A stretch of DNA of 64,000 bases from Tetrapyrgos nigripes (GCA_013368315.1 JAACJM010000002.1:1240001-1304000), one strand, 5' to 3'; counted from the stretch's first letter, positions 11,707-23,915 are shown. Notes: generated by a model from the letters alone, not told the origin. Translations and numbers: made by a program.

Positions 11707-12826
11707 ATGTATTCAGACCTATCCAACTCTGCTGTCCGTATCAGCACTACTGATACTTATCGCGATATCTCTGGTACAAACGCCCATGCCGATCTCAACG
11801 CCATGACCACTTTTAAGGCGCTCGCTGTGTATGCCAGTGACTCGGATGACGAAGATATGTCCGTATGCACCTCTGCTCGGACGAGCTCTCCTGCAGGAGG
11901 ATTTAGCGATTGTGGGTTTAGCCTGCTGAGTGATGATGAAGACGAGAATGGAGATGAACATGGAGTACATCCAAAGGAAGTGCAGGAAGGACTCGGAGAG
12001 AACAAAGATCGTTTTGAGGTTTCGGCTCACGTACGTCTATGATTTGTCTGTGTGACTCTGCCTATCGTCCATCATTTATCATCTCTCTACCATTTCCCAG
12101 TCTCATTCGTCTTGTATGTTTCTGACGCAGGCTCAAAATCCCAAGAATAACAACGAACCGCCAAGGCTAGTCACCTCGCAAGATTGTGACAATTGTCAGT
12201 ATCATCGTCGTAATTCATCCCAAGATTGCAACCCCCCGGCCAATCCAGTCGACACTGTTCAAACCAAAACTATCCAAGCGATTAGGGAACTGGTCGAAGC
12301 GATGGGTGAGTTGAAGCTTTCGCTGAAAAGTCACAGTACATGTGTGGGTATGACTGGAACAGATGCTGGGCAAGATTTGAGAGAACAGGAAGAGTTGCGG
12401 ACGAGAGTAGATGCGTTGGAGAAGGCCATGATGTTTCAGAACATGGAGACGAAGTACAAAGAAATGGATGCGAAGATTAAAGCCTTGGAACAAGAGTTGC
12501 AGATCAAGGTAGATGCGTTGGAGAAGGTCATGATGTCTCAAGACACGAAGTACAAGGAAATGGAAGCGAAGATGAAAGCCTCGGAAGGACTGACCGAGCG
12601 GGTTGGAGCCCTGGATAGGATGATGAACAATAAGCTCGAGGTGATGTCGAGGACGATAAAGGATACAGAGTTCAGATTGCGCTTGCCGAAGAACGCTCAC
12701 AAAAAGCTGAAGAACAAAATAACGGAAAAGACGTCAGGAAATGTCGTCATGAAGGTGCCGGATGTGGTGAGGGATTGGGAAAAAGAGCTAGAAGGATTGA
12801 AGGAAGAAATAGAATCAGGGGAATGA
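11707..12826 (+). CDS. hypothetical coiled-coil protein with internal repeat (2 exons)
   Basis: Predicted exons are 11707-12030 and 12131-12826, joined in phase 0 (GTACGT donor, GACGCAG acceptor), giving 339 aa. Exon 1 encodes an acidic, Ser-rich region (ASDSDDEDMS, SLLSDDEDENGDEHG). Exon 2 has a NCQYHRRNS stretch, then a long coiled coil with an imperfect duplicated unit, VDALEKAMMFQNMETKYKEM and VDALEKVMMSQDTKYKEM, then VGALDRMMNNKLEVM. The C-terminus is lysine-rich and then Glu-rich. No enzyme domain is seen. An alternative start at 11802 (MTTFKALAVYASDSDDED) would remove 32 residues of ordinary composition and may be the true start. Not recognised as a family; a structural or scaffold role would be a guess. 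Confidence 0.65.
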
Positions 12827-13312
12827 GCAGAGACCGTAAACGGAGACGAAGGAGGGAATGAGGGTGAAAAAAAAGAAGTTGGAGTCTGGACAGCAAAGTG
12901 ATGGCCATGGTGGCGGGAGATTGAAGAAGACGAGTCTCGGGACGAATAAGATTGCCTCTTAGTAGGCTAAGTATCTCCCATTACTAATCCTGTCCTATAA
13001 GTCCTACCAGAGTTGTCTCATATTTTCAGGACACTAATCATTCAGGTGTACATTACATCCATATCGCCTGTGCGCCCTCGGGCTTAGTGGCGCCATACTT
13101 GCATCATTATACACCTTACCAATCCAACTCGAAGTATCTTACAACGCCAAGCGGCAGATAGGATAATTCATTATTTCTTACGCTCTCCTGATTATGCGTG
13201 ATTCGCAGTACTCCGGGTCTCTCCCCATGGCTTTGGTATTTAAAGAGCCAACGGTGAAATTCAAGTTCAATACGACCTTAGAAAGTACTGTTCAGTCGCT
13301 ACAGCTACAGTC
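12827..13312. other. intergenic with TATA-like box of the esterase gene
   Basis: No gene is seen. A TATTTAAAG element at 13237-13245 lies about 70 bp upstream of the carboxylesterase ATG and could be its core promoter. Confidence 0.45.
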
Positions 13313-15958
13313 ATGAAAGGCTTAAAGTTACTGAACATTTTCCTCTTCTTACTCCCCGCTCTTCACTCTCTTGACTTTGCTCAAGCAACCAATGCCAATG
13401 ACAACCTCATAGTCGACCTCGGGTACGCAAAATATCAAGGTGTTCGCAATGAAACCTCTGGAAATGTGAGGTTTTTGGGGGTGAGGTATGCAAAGGATAC
13501 CGCTGGTGAGTATTCCTTTAAGCCTTTCTTCAGAGTCATCTTCCAGCCTTAAACATATAAAACTACATGTTCTTAGGCCCATTGAGATGGAGAGCTCCTC
13601 AGACCCCTGATTCGGCATCAGACGCAGATGCAGATGGAGATGTACAGATAATAATAGCCGACACCCAACCACCGGAATGTCCACAGGCGCCCATAGGCCC
13701 GACATCCACTAGTAGCTCAAACGCCACTCAGGAACGCGACAAGAACGTGGTGGAGAGCGAGGATTGTCTTTTCTTGAAGTAAGCTACCTCCTCTGAGTCA
13801 TCTTTTCCTTATGTGTATTTCTGACCGATAGCCTGCACTGATAGCGTATTTGTTCCCGGTTCGCAGTTCAACGAAACCGAGGCAAGTGGGCCGAAAGAGA
13901 GCCTTCCGGTTATTGTTTGGATCCACGGTGGGGGGTATGTCGTGTTCTCTTTTTTCTTTCATCGTTCTTATATTCTCCTGTTCAATTCGATTTGACTGAC
14001 TCGATCCGTCCTGCACTTACTCTCGCAGCTATCACCTAGGCAGCGCCTCCCGTGCTGGGTTCCTCGGTGCCACAGGTGGCTACGACGGTGAAGATATTCT
14101 TCAAATAGGTGCTGGTCGAGAGGCTATTGTGGTAGTTATTCAGTATCGTCTCGGCTTGTTTGGATTTTTAGCGGGAAGTAAGGTGAAGGAGGGGGGAGAT
14201 TTGAATGTTGCGTTACGTGAGTGTTACTTCAGTATGGCTACTGAGTAATGGAGGAGGATGTAGTTGACCGTATATGGCACTTGGCAGTTGATCAGCAGTT
14301 TGCGTTACAGTGGGTTCAAGAGCATGTAAGTCCATTCCTTGAACGTCTTGGTCTACGTTGGCATATTCTAATGCCTTGCATCATGATAGATCTCCAAGTT
14401 CACTGGCGACTCATCGCGTGTGGTCATCTGGGGAGAATCCGCTGGTCAGCTGCATTCTTTTCATTCTTCCGTTCTTCCCTTTTTAATAATGTTTTTCGTC
14501 GTAATTCAACTCATCCACCATCGACTGGGCAATCTTACGCCAATCTCATCAATCAACTCGAATTCGAAGGTGGTGGATCCGTACTCCACCACCTTACTGC
14601 AAACGATGGACAAACCAATCCCCCATTATTCCACGGCGCCATGTCGAATTCGATGTATCTTCCTCCGATTTATCCCCATAATGATACGATGCCTGAGGTG
14701 AGTGATTATCGATTTACTTTGGGGCTGCCTTCGGTGCTCACTTGCGTATACGGTAGACCATCTACTCTCTGGCCACCCAAAAAACGAAGTAGGTCCTGGA
14801 CAATCATTGGTTCAGAGAGCGATATCAAGACTAAACTTACTACCATGATTTTCCCCCTCTCACCCTACCCCCTCCAGCTGCACAGATGCCTCGGATACTT
14901 TGGCCTGCCTACGTGGAACAGATCTATCTATGTTGTCCGCAGCCAACAATGAAATCGCTCAGTATCCATTCTTTGGACAGTTAATCCTTAGCCCGATTTA
15001 CACCCCGGTAATCGATGGCACCTTTATCACTCGAAGGCCTATTGAGTTGCTGGCGCAGGGGAAGATCAATAAGGTGAGGAGGTTTTGGTCAGCTTCATCC
15101 GAGAGAATGAATAGTAGCTTATTCACCTACCTCGGACTTCTAGGTCAAAAAAATCCTCTCGATAACGAACTCATTTGAGGGGACGATATTCACTGATGCC
15201 AACACGACTGATGTCGTGGGGTTTATAAAGGATCTGTTTCCTACTTTGTCCAATGAAACAACTGAAGAGGTAGCGGGTGTGTATGCAAATCCGACCATGA
15301 CGACGGCTGAAATGGCTGCGAGGATTTATGGTGAATGTGAGTGGTTGAGCTACTCTCTGTAGGGCTCGGGAGTCGTTTCATTGACTTTTAACATGAAGCG
15401 CAATTAATCTGCTCAACGTATCTCTTACTTGGCGCTAATCCCAATGGCTCGTACAAGGTACAATCGAGAGTCTTTGTCTGAGGAGACTCTAAGTGCTTAT
15501 TCATATTCCGAAGGGTCAATTAGGTGTTCCTCCTGCATTCCATGCCACTGATATTCCCTACTACTGGACGTCGTGAGTTGTTATTCGAGAGATTATGTTC
15601 GAACACGCTGACTATTCAATAGGATCAGTAGCCCTTCTCTCCCTGTCTTCCAAAACGCCGACTTTCAAAAGGCATTCGCTCAAAGCTTTGTGACATTCAC
15701 CACTTCGAGTGAGTTGGACCCTAATGATAAGTTTGACGAAAATATTCTACCAGAATGGCCCCTTTGGATCTGGGCAAATGCAACAGAGATGGTGTTCAAT
15801 AGAACTGAAGATTTTCAGCCTTTGATTAAAACCGTGGAGACGGATAAAGGAGTGCTGGAGAGATGTAGGTGAGTGGACATTCAGCAGGTGTAATGATTTT
15901 TTGCTTATTTCTTTGCAACAGTTTCTGGAGAAATATCAGCGCGGAAACCAATCAGTAG
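13313..15958 (+). CDS. secreted type-B carboxylesterase/lipase (14 exons)
   Basis: Exons are 13313-13505, 13577-13778, 13845-13934, 14029-14216, 14288-14325, 14390-14444, 14570-14697, 14757-14788, 14878-15073, 15144-15336, 15399-15457, 15514-15572, 15623-15868 and 15922-15958. They sum to 1716 nt and 571 aa, all in phase. The protein is an alpha/beta-hydrolase hydrolysing carboxylic esters. It has a signal peptide (LLNIFLFLLPALHSLDFAQA), the oxyanion segment IWIHGGG-like (VIVWIHGGG), SEDCLFLN, and the nucleophile elbow VVIWGESAG, whose Gly is split by an intron. Further family blocks are GSVLHHLTANDGQTNPPLF, CTDASDTLACLR, and FHATDIPYYW with the likely catalytic His. Length fits the 550-600 aa fungal family. 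Several NxS/T sites suggest glycosylation. The first intron separates FLGVRYAKDTAG from PLRWRAP, the usual family junction. Substrate is not predictable here. Confidence 0.92.
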
Positions 15959-17142
15959 AGGTAGTACACGTAAACTTATTCTTTCCAATTATTTTGTTGT
16001 TTTGTTGCTTTCCACCTATGTGCCGTTCTATGTCACTGCTTTGCTCTGTATGCTTCCGTAGGAATTACACTGAACAGTGATCGTTGTTTAGAAAACTTAT
16101 CTACAGCCCTGAGTATTAACAGAGCTTCGGAACTGAGAGTGAATCTACGCTAAAACAAAGTATAACCACTGATTGGGCGGTGCACTTTTGGGGCAAGTTT
16201 CGGCTTTTTCAGGCAGGGTATTCTTTGGCCTATCAGAAGCCAAACGAAGTAACAAATACTCGTTCAAAATACGAGTGGTTTACTGACACGATAGCAGAAG
16301 ACAGCGCCGGTATGGAGTTTGATGAGGCTCTCTCTAGACTTCCCGGGTTTGTGGAAGAGATTCAGGTTGTTATTGGGAATAACCGGGGTACGGAAAAGAC
16401 ATAGCCACAAGGAGAAAGAGAGTGTAAAATACTTGTCCTCATTCTTCGGCCTCGTAAACATCTAGTCACTAGTGACCGTCAACGCGGCTCCGAGGACTCA
16501 ACAATTTCAAATAGGCGATAACAGCTCAATGAGAGCATTGGTCCAGGTCCAGGTCCAATTCCATCTGAGTTCCGATGTCCCCAAGAATGTCATCTTGACA
16601 TTTTCAATGAAATGCCGCGTATCATCGGTTTTTTCAGACTCATCGTTATCTACTTAACCTTGCGCATATCTTGATCTGCTCTTGGAGCTCCCGCTAAGTC
16701 TCTTCAGCCCGTGTTCAGGCAATTTTCCAAAGCTGAAGTAGTATTCAGTACACCGCAACCTTTCTCAGTCTCACAACCTTCAAGATTCAATGACTCTTGA
16801 CATGTCAGTGTGATAGGGTGCATGATTCGATGGTGGAGGTGTCGTATGTCGATTGATTGGTGTGATAATTGTGACGCCTTATACAGAGTACACAAGTTGA
16901 CGTCTCCCAAGGATGGAATAGTGGCCTTGAAAAAAGGTACGCTCGCCACCCCTGTGACGTCTATATGCTGAAAACTTCTTGCTGACCTTTGAGTAGGGCT
17001 TCACACTGTGAAAACTGTTACCTGAAATGGCCGCCATAACCAACGTATAAATACCCCGGCGAGATGCCCACTTTCTTCACTCGAACAACTTACAGTCGTT
17101 CAAGTTCACCGGTCCTTTCCAAACCAGCAACTCTCCCTCATC
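15959..17142. other. intergenic, no gene recognised
   Basis: Short open frames (for example 16180-16404) have no recognisable domain. A GGTCCA triplet repeat occurs near 16542-16559. The last 100 bp form the hydrophobin promoter. Confidence 0.5.
17046..17053 (+). promoter_or_regulatory. TATA box of the hydrophobin gene
   Basis: TATAAATA lies 97 bp upstream of the hydrophobin ATG, followed by a C/T-rich leader with CAAGTTCACC. A strong canonical TATA box fits the high expression typical of hydrophobin genes. Confidence 0.7.
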
Positions 17143-17594
17143 ATGCAGTTCAAATTCTTCACCGTCGCTGCCCTTGCTTCCCTTGCAGCTGCCACCCCCC
17201 TTGAAGTTCGTCAAGGATTCAGTCAATGCAACGTCGGTGAACTCCAAGTGAGCATTCTACTTTTGTTCCTATTGACTTGATCTCAAGTTGACGCTTTTCC
17301 TTCATAGTGCTGCGACATCGTTCAGCCAGCCAGCGCCCAACCAGCTTCTACAATCTTGGGCCTGCTTGGCATCGTCATTCAGGACCTCACCGTGCTTGTC
17401 GGTATAAACTGCAGCCCTATCAGCGTCATTGGTGTCGGAGGAAACTCCTGCACTGCTCAGCCCGTCTGCTGCGAGAACAACAGCTTCAGTAAGTTCACTA
17501 TTTCTCTTCAAATTACCGCAACGTCTGACACTCGACCTTTTTACCAGCCCCCCTCATTGCCATTGGCTGCACCCCCATCAACATCAACCTCTAA
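17143..17594 (+). CDS. class I hydrophobin (3 exons)
   Basis: Exons are 17143-17247, 17308-17488 and 17548-17594, giving 110 aa. The product is a small secreted amphipathic protein that self-assembles at air-water interfaces and coats aerial hyphae, spores or fruiting bodies. The signal peptide is [19 protein letters not shown]. All eight cysteines appear in order with two CC pairs: [44 protein letters not shown], and [11 protein letters not shown]. The spacing (C-6-CC, a long hydrophobic loop, C-12-C-5-CC) fits class I. The first intron falls exactly before the first CC pair. A TATA box precedes it. The neighbouring carboxylesterase is also secreted and on the same strand, but nothing shows joint regulation. 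Confidence 0.95.
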
Positions 17595-18598
17595 GCTTTT
17601 CGGCACTCCCTTCATTCAAGATAGTATGTAGTTTTGATTGTACAATACTCAGTATCATTGAGGTAGTCAGTTGGCTGCTTTGAACAGTTTAACCTATCTT
17701 TGATACTTATCTCAATACCATACGCATTCACTGTGCTCGGATCATTTTCTGTGGGATGAGCTTGATGGTTTCTGAGATTGAGAAAATGTCGGCAACGACG
17801 GCGGAGGACTACTCAAAGGGAGACCTTCAACCCGCTTCCAATTTGGTGGATTTTCTCCCCACTTTGAATGCTTGTTGAATGCAATAGCAATTATGTACAA
17901 AGAGCTTACGCGCACTCAACTCTATGACTCCGAGTGTCTGCAGACGCAACGAGGGCAAACAAACTGTGACATCACTGTCCAAAATAAAGCTCGGGAGATT
18001 TAGGAATAGTGGAGGGCGGCAATGCCTGCAGGACCGCTGGAGGCTTATTAAGCACACAGCCACCCAGCCGCCTGCCAAAAATGCACTCAAAAATGTCCGC
18101 CCCAGGTATTTTACTGTAGTTGCCCTTTATCTGTAATGTCGCATAGTCATATTCAAATAGAATCATCTTGAGCAGGGCATGGTCAGAGGGAATCAGGAAT
18201 ATCAAAGATTTGAAGGAATTAGATTTTGTATTTTCTAGTATACTTCAAAACAAGAGAAACCCCCACAACCACATACTCGAGAAGAAAGTATTTAGTATGA
18301 TCTACTCTTCAGTTAGACCAAAAAGTGAGATCTGACGCGTGATTTTTAGGAAATAGTTTTCCGCGCGACATTTGGCTAATTACCGTGACTAACGCGTTAT
18401 GTCACGCGAAACTGTCACGACTCTCCCGCAAAAAAACCTCGTAAAAATGGGTATTATTGGTATGATAGTATCCTATAGTCTTTACAATGTACATATCATC
18501 TTTTAATCGCAGAATAGCCACAATTCGTGGCCATCTACTGGCATATGACAGGGAGGATGGTGGGCAGACGGGTGCGGACAGGTTCTGAGGTGGCTATG
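17595..18598. other. intergenic, no gene recognised
   Basis: This is 3' flank of the hydrophobin gene. Sequence around 18340-18440 is rich in CGCG words (ACGCGTGA, CCGCGCGAC, AACGCGTTATG), which is unlike the rest of the window. No coding signal. Confidence 0.45.
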
Positions 18599-18731
18599 TA
18601 TGGTGTTCAATTTGGACTTTTATTATTTGTACCCGCACACATCCGAAATTTTCCGCACTCATAGTGCACTCATTCAGGTTTTCCGCACTCTCAATGTCTA
18701 AGTTGTCATTTTTTTCATAAAGCTTAAAACA

Positions 18732-18736
18732 GTTTT
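18732..18736. repeat. 5-bp target-site duplication of the copia element (left)
   Basis: GTTTT precedes the 5' LTR and is repeated at 24159-24163 directly after the 3' LTR. Confidence 0.85.
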
Positions 18737-18972
18737 TGTTGGAATTTAATGATAACGATCATATTACTAAGCTACTACGCATACGGCAATCAATCAGATA
18801 CTGCGGACATACGGTCAAATGATCATACAGATATACTTAGACTATTTATATTGTTATACTACTTTGATTAATGATATATACTTGAGAGTCAAGCGAAATA
18901 CGTTCGCACGCTCTTACCCCCCACTTTGTGACTCTCACTAAGACTATTCGCTAAGATAACCTAAGTCTAATA
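18737..18972 (+). repeat. copia 5' LTR
   Basis: It matches the 3' LTR (23923-24158) except at 18785. It starts TGTTGG and ends CTAATA; the non-canonical end (not CA) is fixed by the GTTTT target duplication. Confidence 0.92.
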
Positions 18973-18984
18973 GGTTATGGGCCC
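18973..18984 (+). promoter_or_regulatory. copia primer-binding site (candidate)
   Basis: GGTTATGGGCCC directly follows the 5' LTR, the position where a tRNA fragment primes minus-strand DNA. The tRNA was not identified. Confidence 0.6.
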
Positions 18985-19065
18985 CGCCTAGCTTGCTATA
19001 ACTCCGATAAACACTTGTTCTACTCTGCTTTACTCTCTACTCGTACTCTGTTCTTGGACTAGTAT

Positions 19066-21672
19066 ATGACTAGTCGACAAACTCGATCTCAAGGATCAGC
19101 CCCAGATATCCCACTTCCTACTACCAGTCGCCACTCTAGTGCACACCCCTCTGGTACCCAAACTCCTACTCCGCCCATATCATCTACTTCACAAGCACAA
19201 CCACTTGATCCTCTCTTCCAAAACCCTCTTCCATTCCCACTTGATCCCATTATGTCTGATGCTGGCGAAAATACTAGGACTGATGTTCGGGATACTGCCC
19301 CTACTTCACCATCATCTCCTCCATCTACCTCTACTTCGTCGGTTGCATTATCTGTGCCCGAAAACACAAACCCCAACTACGTGATGCCGCTCAGCGACAT
19401 CAACAAAGCTTTTGATTCCCTGACAGTTCTTACTGGCAGTGAGAATTGGAAGATGTGGTACTTCTGCGTTAATAACGCTATATGGGTGATTCGTCACCAA
19501 CACTTTAAAAGTTCCGGGTTACATCCTGGTAATACTGTCAAACTAGCCTGTTTTAACGCTATTACAGGCAAGATTGATGATAAAATCATGATCCACTACA
19601 CCGAAGAGTCGGATGCGATAGAGCTTATCGAGAAGCTCAAGCAACGCTTTGACCCTTCATCCACAGTTCAAGAGTCTAACGAGCTGTGGAAACTCTTCAA
19701 CTTACGTAAACCAGTCTGGGAGTTTGATAAGCTCCTCGATGAAGCTCAGGATCTGTGGGCTTCTATCAAGAAGAGAGACATAGATGTCTCAGATCAAGTC
19801 TTTTACTCAGCTCTAGTGGGGATTATTCCTCCACACTATCACTTTGTTCGCAGTTCTTACGAAGCAACTGTGGATGCAGCTGCAGCTACATGGGATGCCA
19901 CTACTGCAGCTGAAGGGGAGAAACCCATATACAGAGCCGTTGACCTCATTGCGCGGCTAAAGAAGGAGTTCACTAACTATCGTTTGAGCAATGCTCGAAC
20001 GTATCCTTCGAAGAAGTCCGACAAGAAGTCCGGTAGCACTAGTCAAGGCGGTGCTCAACGATCGGACAAGTCAAAAGGGGAACGGGCTAACACCGCAGCG
20101 CCGTTCCAGAAGCCTTCTGATGTCAAAAAGGATCGGAAGTGCTTCAACTGCAACAAGATGGGTCATACGACCCTGACGTGCCCAGAACCTTGGACTGAAA
20201 AGTCCAAAGAAGCTATGAAGAAAAAGGGAATTACTAAACAATCCAACAAAGGCAAGACCAAGGAGAATGCATCAGTTGCCATCTCCATGCCTGCGTCTTC
20301 TTCTTCTCAAATTGCGCCTACGTCAACTTCGCAATCGGACTGGGTACAGTCAATTTCTTCGAGCGACGTTGAGATGGAAGACTCAGAGACTCCAGTGAGT
20401 CATCATATTTCCCTACCTGCTTTTACCGCGATCTCTGACCAAGATCATACGCATATCATTGATTCTGGTGCTACTATACACTGTACACCGTATCTTAACT
20501 TACTTTTTAACGTTCATACTACGCCTGCCATAACTTTAACTGTTGCCAATTCAGAGCATCTAGATCTTCAATTAGCAGGCGATATGCGGGTAGAAGTTAG
20601 GAAGGACAATGGTGAGTCTTCATCGATCACTCTTAAAAATGTATACTATAACTCAAAACTTCCGTTTACTTTAATCAGTATTTCACAAAAAGCGGACTAT
20701 ACTTTTACTTTTCATGATCATTTATGTATAATACAGAATGACAAGGACAATTTCATTGGCGTTATACACGAGAGCGCCAAACTTTACTCTATCACAACTA
20801 AAAAATTGAGTGATAACGTTGCTACTTTAAGTTTATACGAACTTCACAAACAAATTGGTCATATGAGTTATACAAATCTAAAAACATTACTAAAAACAGA
20901 TAAATCTATTATTACAATCATTATTGATGATTGGACAGAAACTCAATGCGAAGACTGCATCATCAATAATATACACAGACTTTCTGTTCTGAAACAACGT
21001 ACTTCAGAATTAGCAGAAAACTTCGGAGACCATTTTCATATTGATATATTTGGTCCATTACGAACTGCCTCTATTGAAGGCTACAAATACTGGTTAACCA
21101 TCGTCGACGACTGTACGCGTTGGTTAATATTATCTCCACTTAAAACAAAAGACGAAGCTTATACCCAATGGGTTACATTTACTACTGAACTATTTACGCA
21201 ATATGGTATCAAAGTTAAAATTCTACAATCAGACAACGATGCCGTATTTACTTCGGGTGCATTCAAAAACTACCTGAAAGCACAAGGTACAATTGCACGT
21301 TATACAGTTCATGACACGCCTCAGCAAAACGGAGTTGCTGAAAACATACATCAACATATCATGAATGGTATTCGTGTTAATCTGCATACTGGAAAACTAC
21401 CTAATCGTTTATGGTGGCATGCAGGACTTTATACTATGTACATACTTAATAGATCTCCGAAAACTGCATTAAAAATGCAAACTCCCTATTTTAAACGTTA
21501 CGGCGTTAACGCAAACTTAGACAATCTACATAGCTTTGGTACACCTTGCATTGTATATGACAAAGCAAGAACTAGTAAACTAACTCCTAAAGGAAAACGT
21601 GGAGTTTGGTTAGGCTTTGACGATCATTCAAAAGGCCATTATGTCTACTTTGGTACTAAAGTGAATGTAGAA
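19066..21672 (+). pseudogene. copia gag-protease-integrase part of the polyprotein
   Basis: This 869-codon open frame is followed at 21673 by the solo LTR. A Ser/Thr/Pro-rich N-terminus leads to the gag domain (FDSLTVLTGSENWKMWYFCV). A CX2CX4HX4C zinc knuckle, CFNCNKMGHTTLTC, lies near residues 362-375. Protease motif HIIDSGATIHCTP is near residue 466. The pre-integrase segment has ELHKQIGHMSYTNL and CEDC. The integrase core keeps all three acidic residues: HIDIFGPL, QSDNDAVF and QQNGVAENIHQ. The frame then reads GTKVNVE and is cut by the insertion; on the far side of it CGCAAC at 22056 resumes the same frame exactly. Gag and integrase look functional; translation would stop at TAA shortly inside the insert. 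Confidence 0.9.
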
Positions 21673-21673
21673 C

Positions 21674-22051
21674 TGTAAGATAGCGAGTACGTATTAGTAC
21701 GAGCGTACCCAGGAGTTCACACGAAGATGGTGAAACGACTTGGATTACTACAGTACCTGTAAGATAGCGAGTACGTATTAGTACGAGCGTACTGTAGTAA
21801 ATACGAATATAATCAGTTAAGTATTGATATGAGAATTGAAAGTCAGATACACACCCCAGGAGTTCACACGAAGATGGTGAAACGACTGGGGTGTCAGATA
21901 CGAGAATTGCAGGTATATATAAGCCGGGTGTTGAACCCGGGTCAGGGTACCTTGGAGTTTAGAGGATCAAAGGAAAAGAAATTAGGAAAAGAGAAAGGCG
22001 GATATGCCACAATAGGAAATAGCCCCTAACTAGGGACTCTCATTCTCGACA
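21674..22051 (+). mobile_element. solo LTR nested in copia pol
   Basis: A 378-bp TG...CA sequence (TGTAAGATAGCG...CTCTCATTCTCGACA) is flanked by the 5-bp duplication AGAAC (21669-21673 and 22052-22056). Removing it with one duplication restores the copia frame (VERN) without a change. It contains a TATATATAAG box at 21914-21923, as expected of an LTR promoter. It belongs to a different LTR family from the host copia element. Inside are two copies of GATAGCGAGTACGTATTAGT-containing units (21674-21708 and 21757-21791) and two of GGAGTTCACACGAAGATGG-containing units (21710-21740, 21858-21888). Confidence 0.85.
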
Positions 22052-22055
22052 AGAA

Positions 22056-23915
22056 CGCAACTTGCAATTCTTAACGTCCAAATCGCAAGTTGAAGGGGAG
22101 TTACAAAATAAAAATCAAGAACCATTAGAAACTACAGAAGAAAATACAACTGAAACTCCAACTTCTCAGGAACACGAACCTGAACCAATGGATGTCGACG
22201 AAGACGAAACTAAACAACCTGATGGCCCAAGACGATCAAAAAGGATCCAAGAAGCCAGAGGTTTACTTTATGATGAAGTTGAACAAAACATTGCTTTCTT
22301 CTTAACAGAATTCAATGTTTACTACGCTGATAACGTTGGCGATCCAATTTCATTTAAGGATGTACTCAATCATCCACAACGTGATGCATGGTTTGATTCC
22401 ATGAAAGCTGAGATAGAATCTCTAGAAAGTCTAGGAACCTGGGAATACGTCAAACCTCCTGCTGATGCGAATATCATTGGTTCCAGATTTGTATACAAAA
22501 CTAAGTACGAACTTGGCAAACAGACCAAATTGAAATCTAGACTAGTAGCACAAGGCTTTAGTCAACAAGAAGGCATTGATTACTACGCAAATGATATCTT
22601 TGCCCCTGTAGCACGCATGAGCAGTACACGTTTTATACTTGCTCTTGCAGCTTCATTAGACTATGAAACTACTCAGATTGATATTAAATCTGCCTATCTT
22701 TACGGAAACGTTACTGACGAGGAAACATTATACCTTCGTCCACCTCCGGGTAATTTATTACCTAACTTACCTGAAGGCTACGTACTTAAACTCAGAAAGA
22801 CTCTATATGGGCTGAAACAAGCTGGTCGTCGATGGTATGAAAAATTATGCAATATTCTCATAAAGTTACTAGGACTTAAAAAGTCTACTTACGATAATGC
22901 GGTATTCTACCGATATCATGAGAATAAACTCATTTTAATACTATCTTGTCACGTCGATGACATTACTTTATGTACTATCAACAAAGCTACTGCACAAGCT
23001 TTTGTTACTGCACTTAGTGGACACGTCCAAGTCACTGACGGTGGAGAAATCCACTGGATTCTCGGTATGGAAATTCAATGAGATAGGAATAATCATACTA
23101 TTAAACTCCGTCAGAAACATTACATTGAGAATATTCTCAAACGATACAATTTTGACCAATTACATTCACGCCGTACACCTATGCTACCCGGGCAAAATCT
23201 TAGCCCTAGACCTGGGAGTGAACCGCAACGGGACGCCGCTGCTATTAAACACTATATGTCACTAGTCGGTGGTTTACGATATATCGCTGACTGTACTAGG
23301 CCAGACATTGCATATTGTACTGGTCAACTAGCAAGATACCTTAATGATCCAGGTGAAGAGCATTACGCTGCAGCTAAACAATGCTATCTTTATCTAAAAG
23401 GAACTTGCGATTACTGGCTCAACCTAGGGAGCCCTACTATTACTTCTACTTATGGATTTGCCGACTCTGATGGTATGTCCACGTATGGCAATAAACCAAT
23501 CATGGGCTATGCATTCAAATTTGCTGAATCGCTTATTTCTTGGTCAAGTAAGCGAGGCACACTGGTAACTTTATCAGTTACTGAGGCTGAACTCTGCGCA
23601 CTCGCACATGCCTCACAAGAAGCTATTTATTTGAAAGGTTTTATAGAAGAAATTCTAAATGCCGAACAGGAGCCAGTACTTATCAACTCAGATAGTGCAT
23701 CTACTTTGGCAATTATACGTGCTCCTGAAGAACAACATACTCAGAGAACTAAGCATTTCAATATCCGTAAAAACTTCCTTACTGATCGGATACATCAATG
23801 ATACATACGAGTTAAACATGTGTCAACTAATGATCAACTTGCGGATATACTTACGAAAGCTCTCTCCGCTGATAAGATCAAGTGTTTCTCCCGATTACTA
23901 GGGATATCCGCTTGA
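22056..23915 (+). pseudogene. copia reverse transcriptase-RNase H part of the polyprotein
   Basis: After an acidic linker and RRSKRIQEARG, the RT domain starts at SLGTWEYVKPP and includes SRFVYKTKYELG, KSRLVAQGFSQQEGIDY, APVARMSSTRFILALAA, TQIDIKSAYLYG, LRKTLYGLKQAGRRWYE and the catalytic HVDD (a known variant of YVDD in fungal copia). RNase H has YGFADSDGMSTYG, ISWSSKRGTLVTLSVTEAE, LINSDSAS and RTKHFNIR. Two in-frame TGA codons interrupt it, at 23079-23081 (after LGMEIQ) and 23799-23801 (after DRIHQ). Related elements carry Arg here, so CGA to TGA is likely. The natural stop is TGA at 23913-23915, overlapping the purine tract. Confidence 0.9.

Noticed and set aside
13313..17594. Secreted-protein gene cluster (carboxylesterase plus hydrophobin)
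   Set aside because: Only two secreted-protein genes with different roles; no shared promoter element or further partner gene seen.
22968..22970. HVDD instead of YVDD in the copia reverse transcriptase as an inactivating change
   Set aside because: HVDD is a known variant in fungal copia elements, so it is not evidence of decay. The position given is approximate.
23079..23801. TGA codons in copia read as recoding (selenocysteine or alternative code)
   Set aside because: Fungal nuclear genes here use TGA as stop, and both sites are explained by CGA to TGA change at Arg codons.
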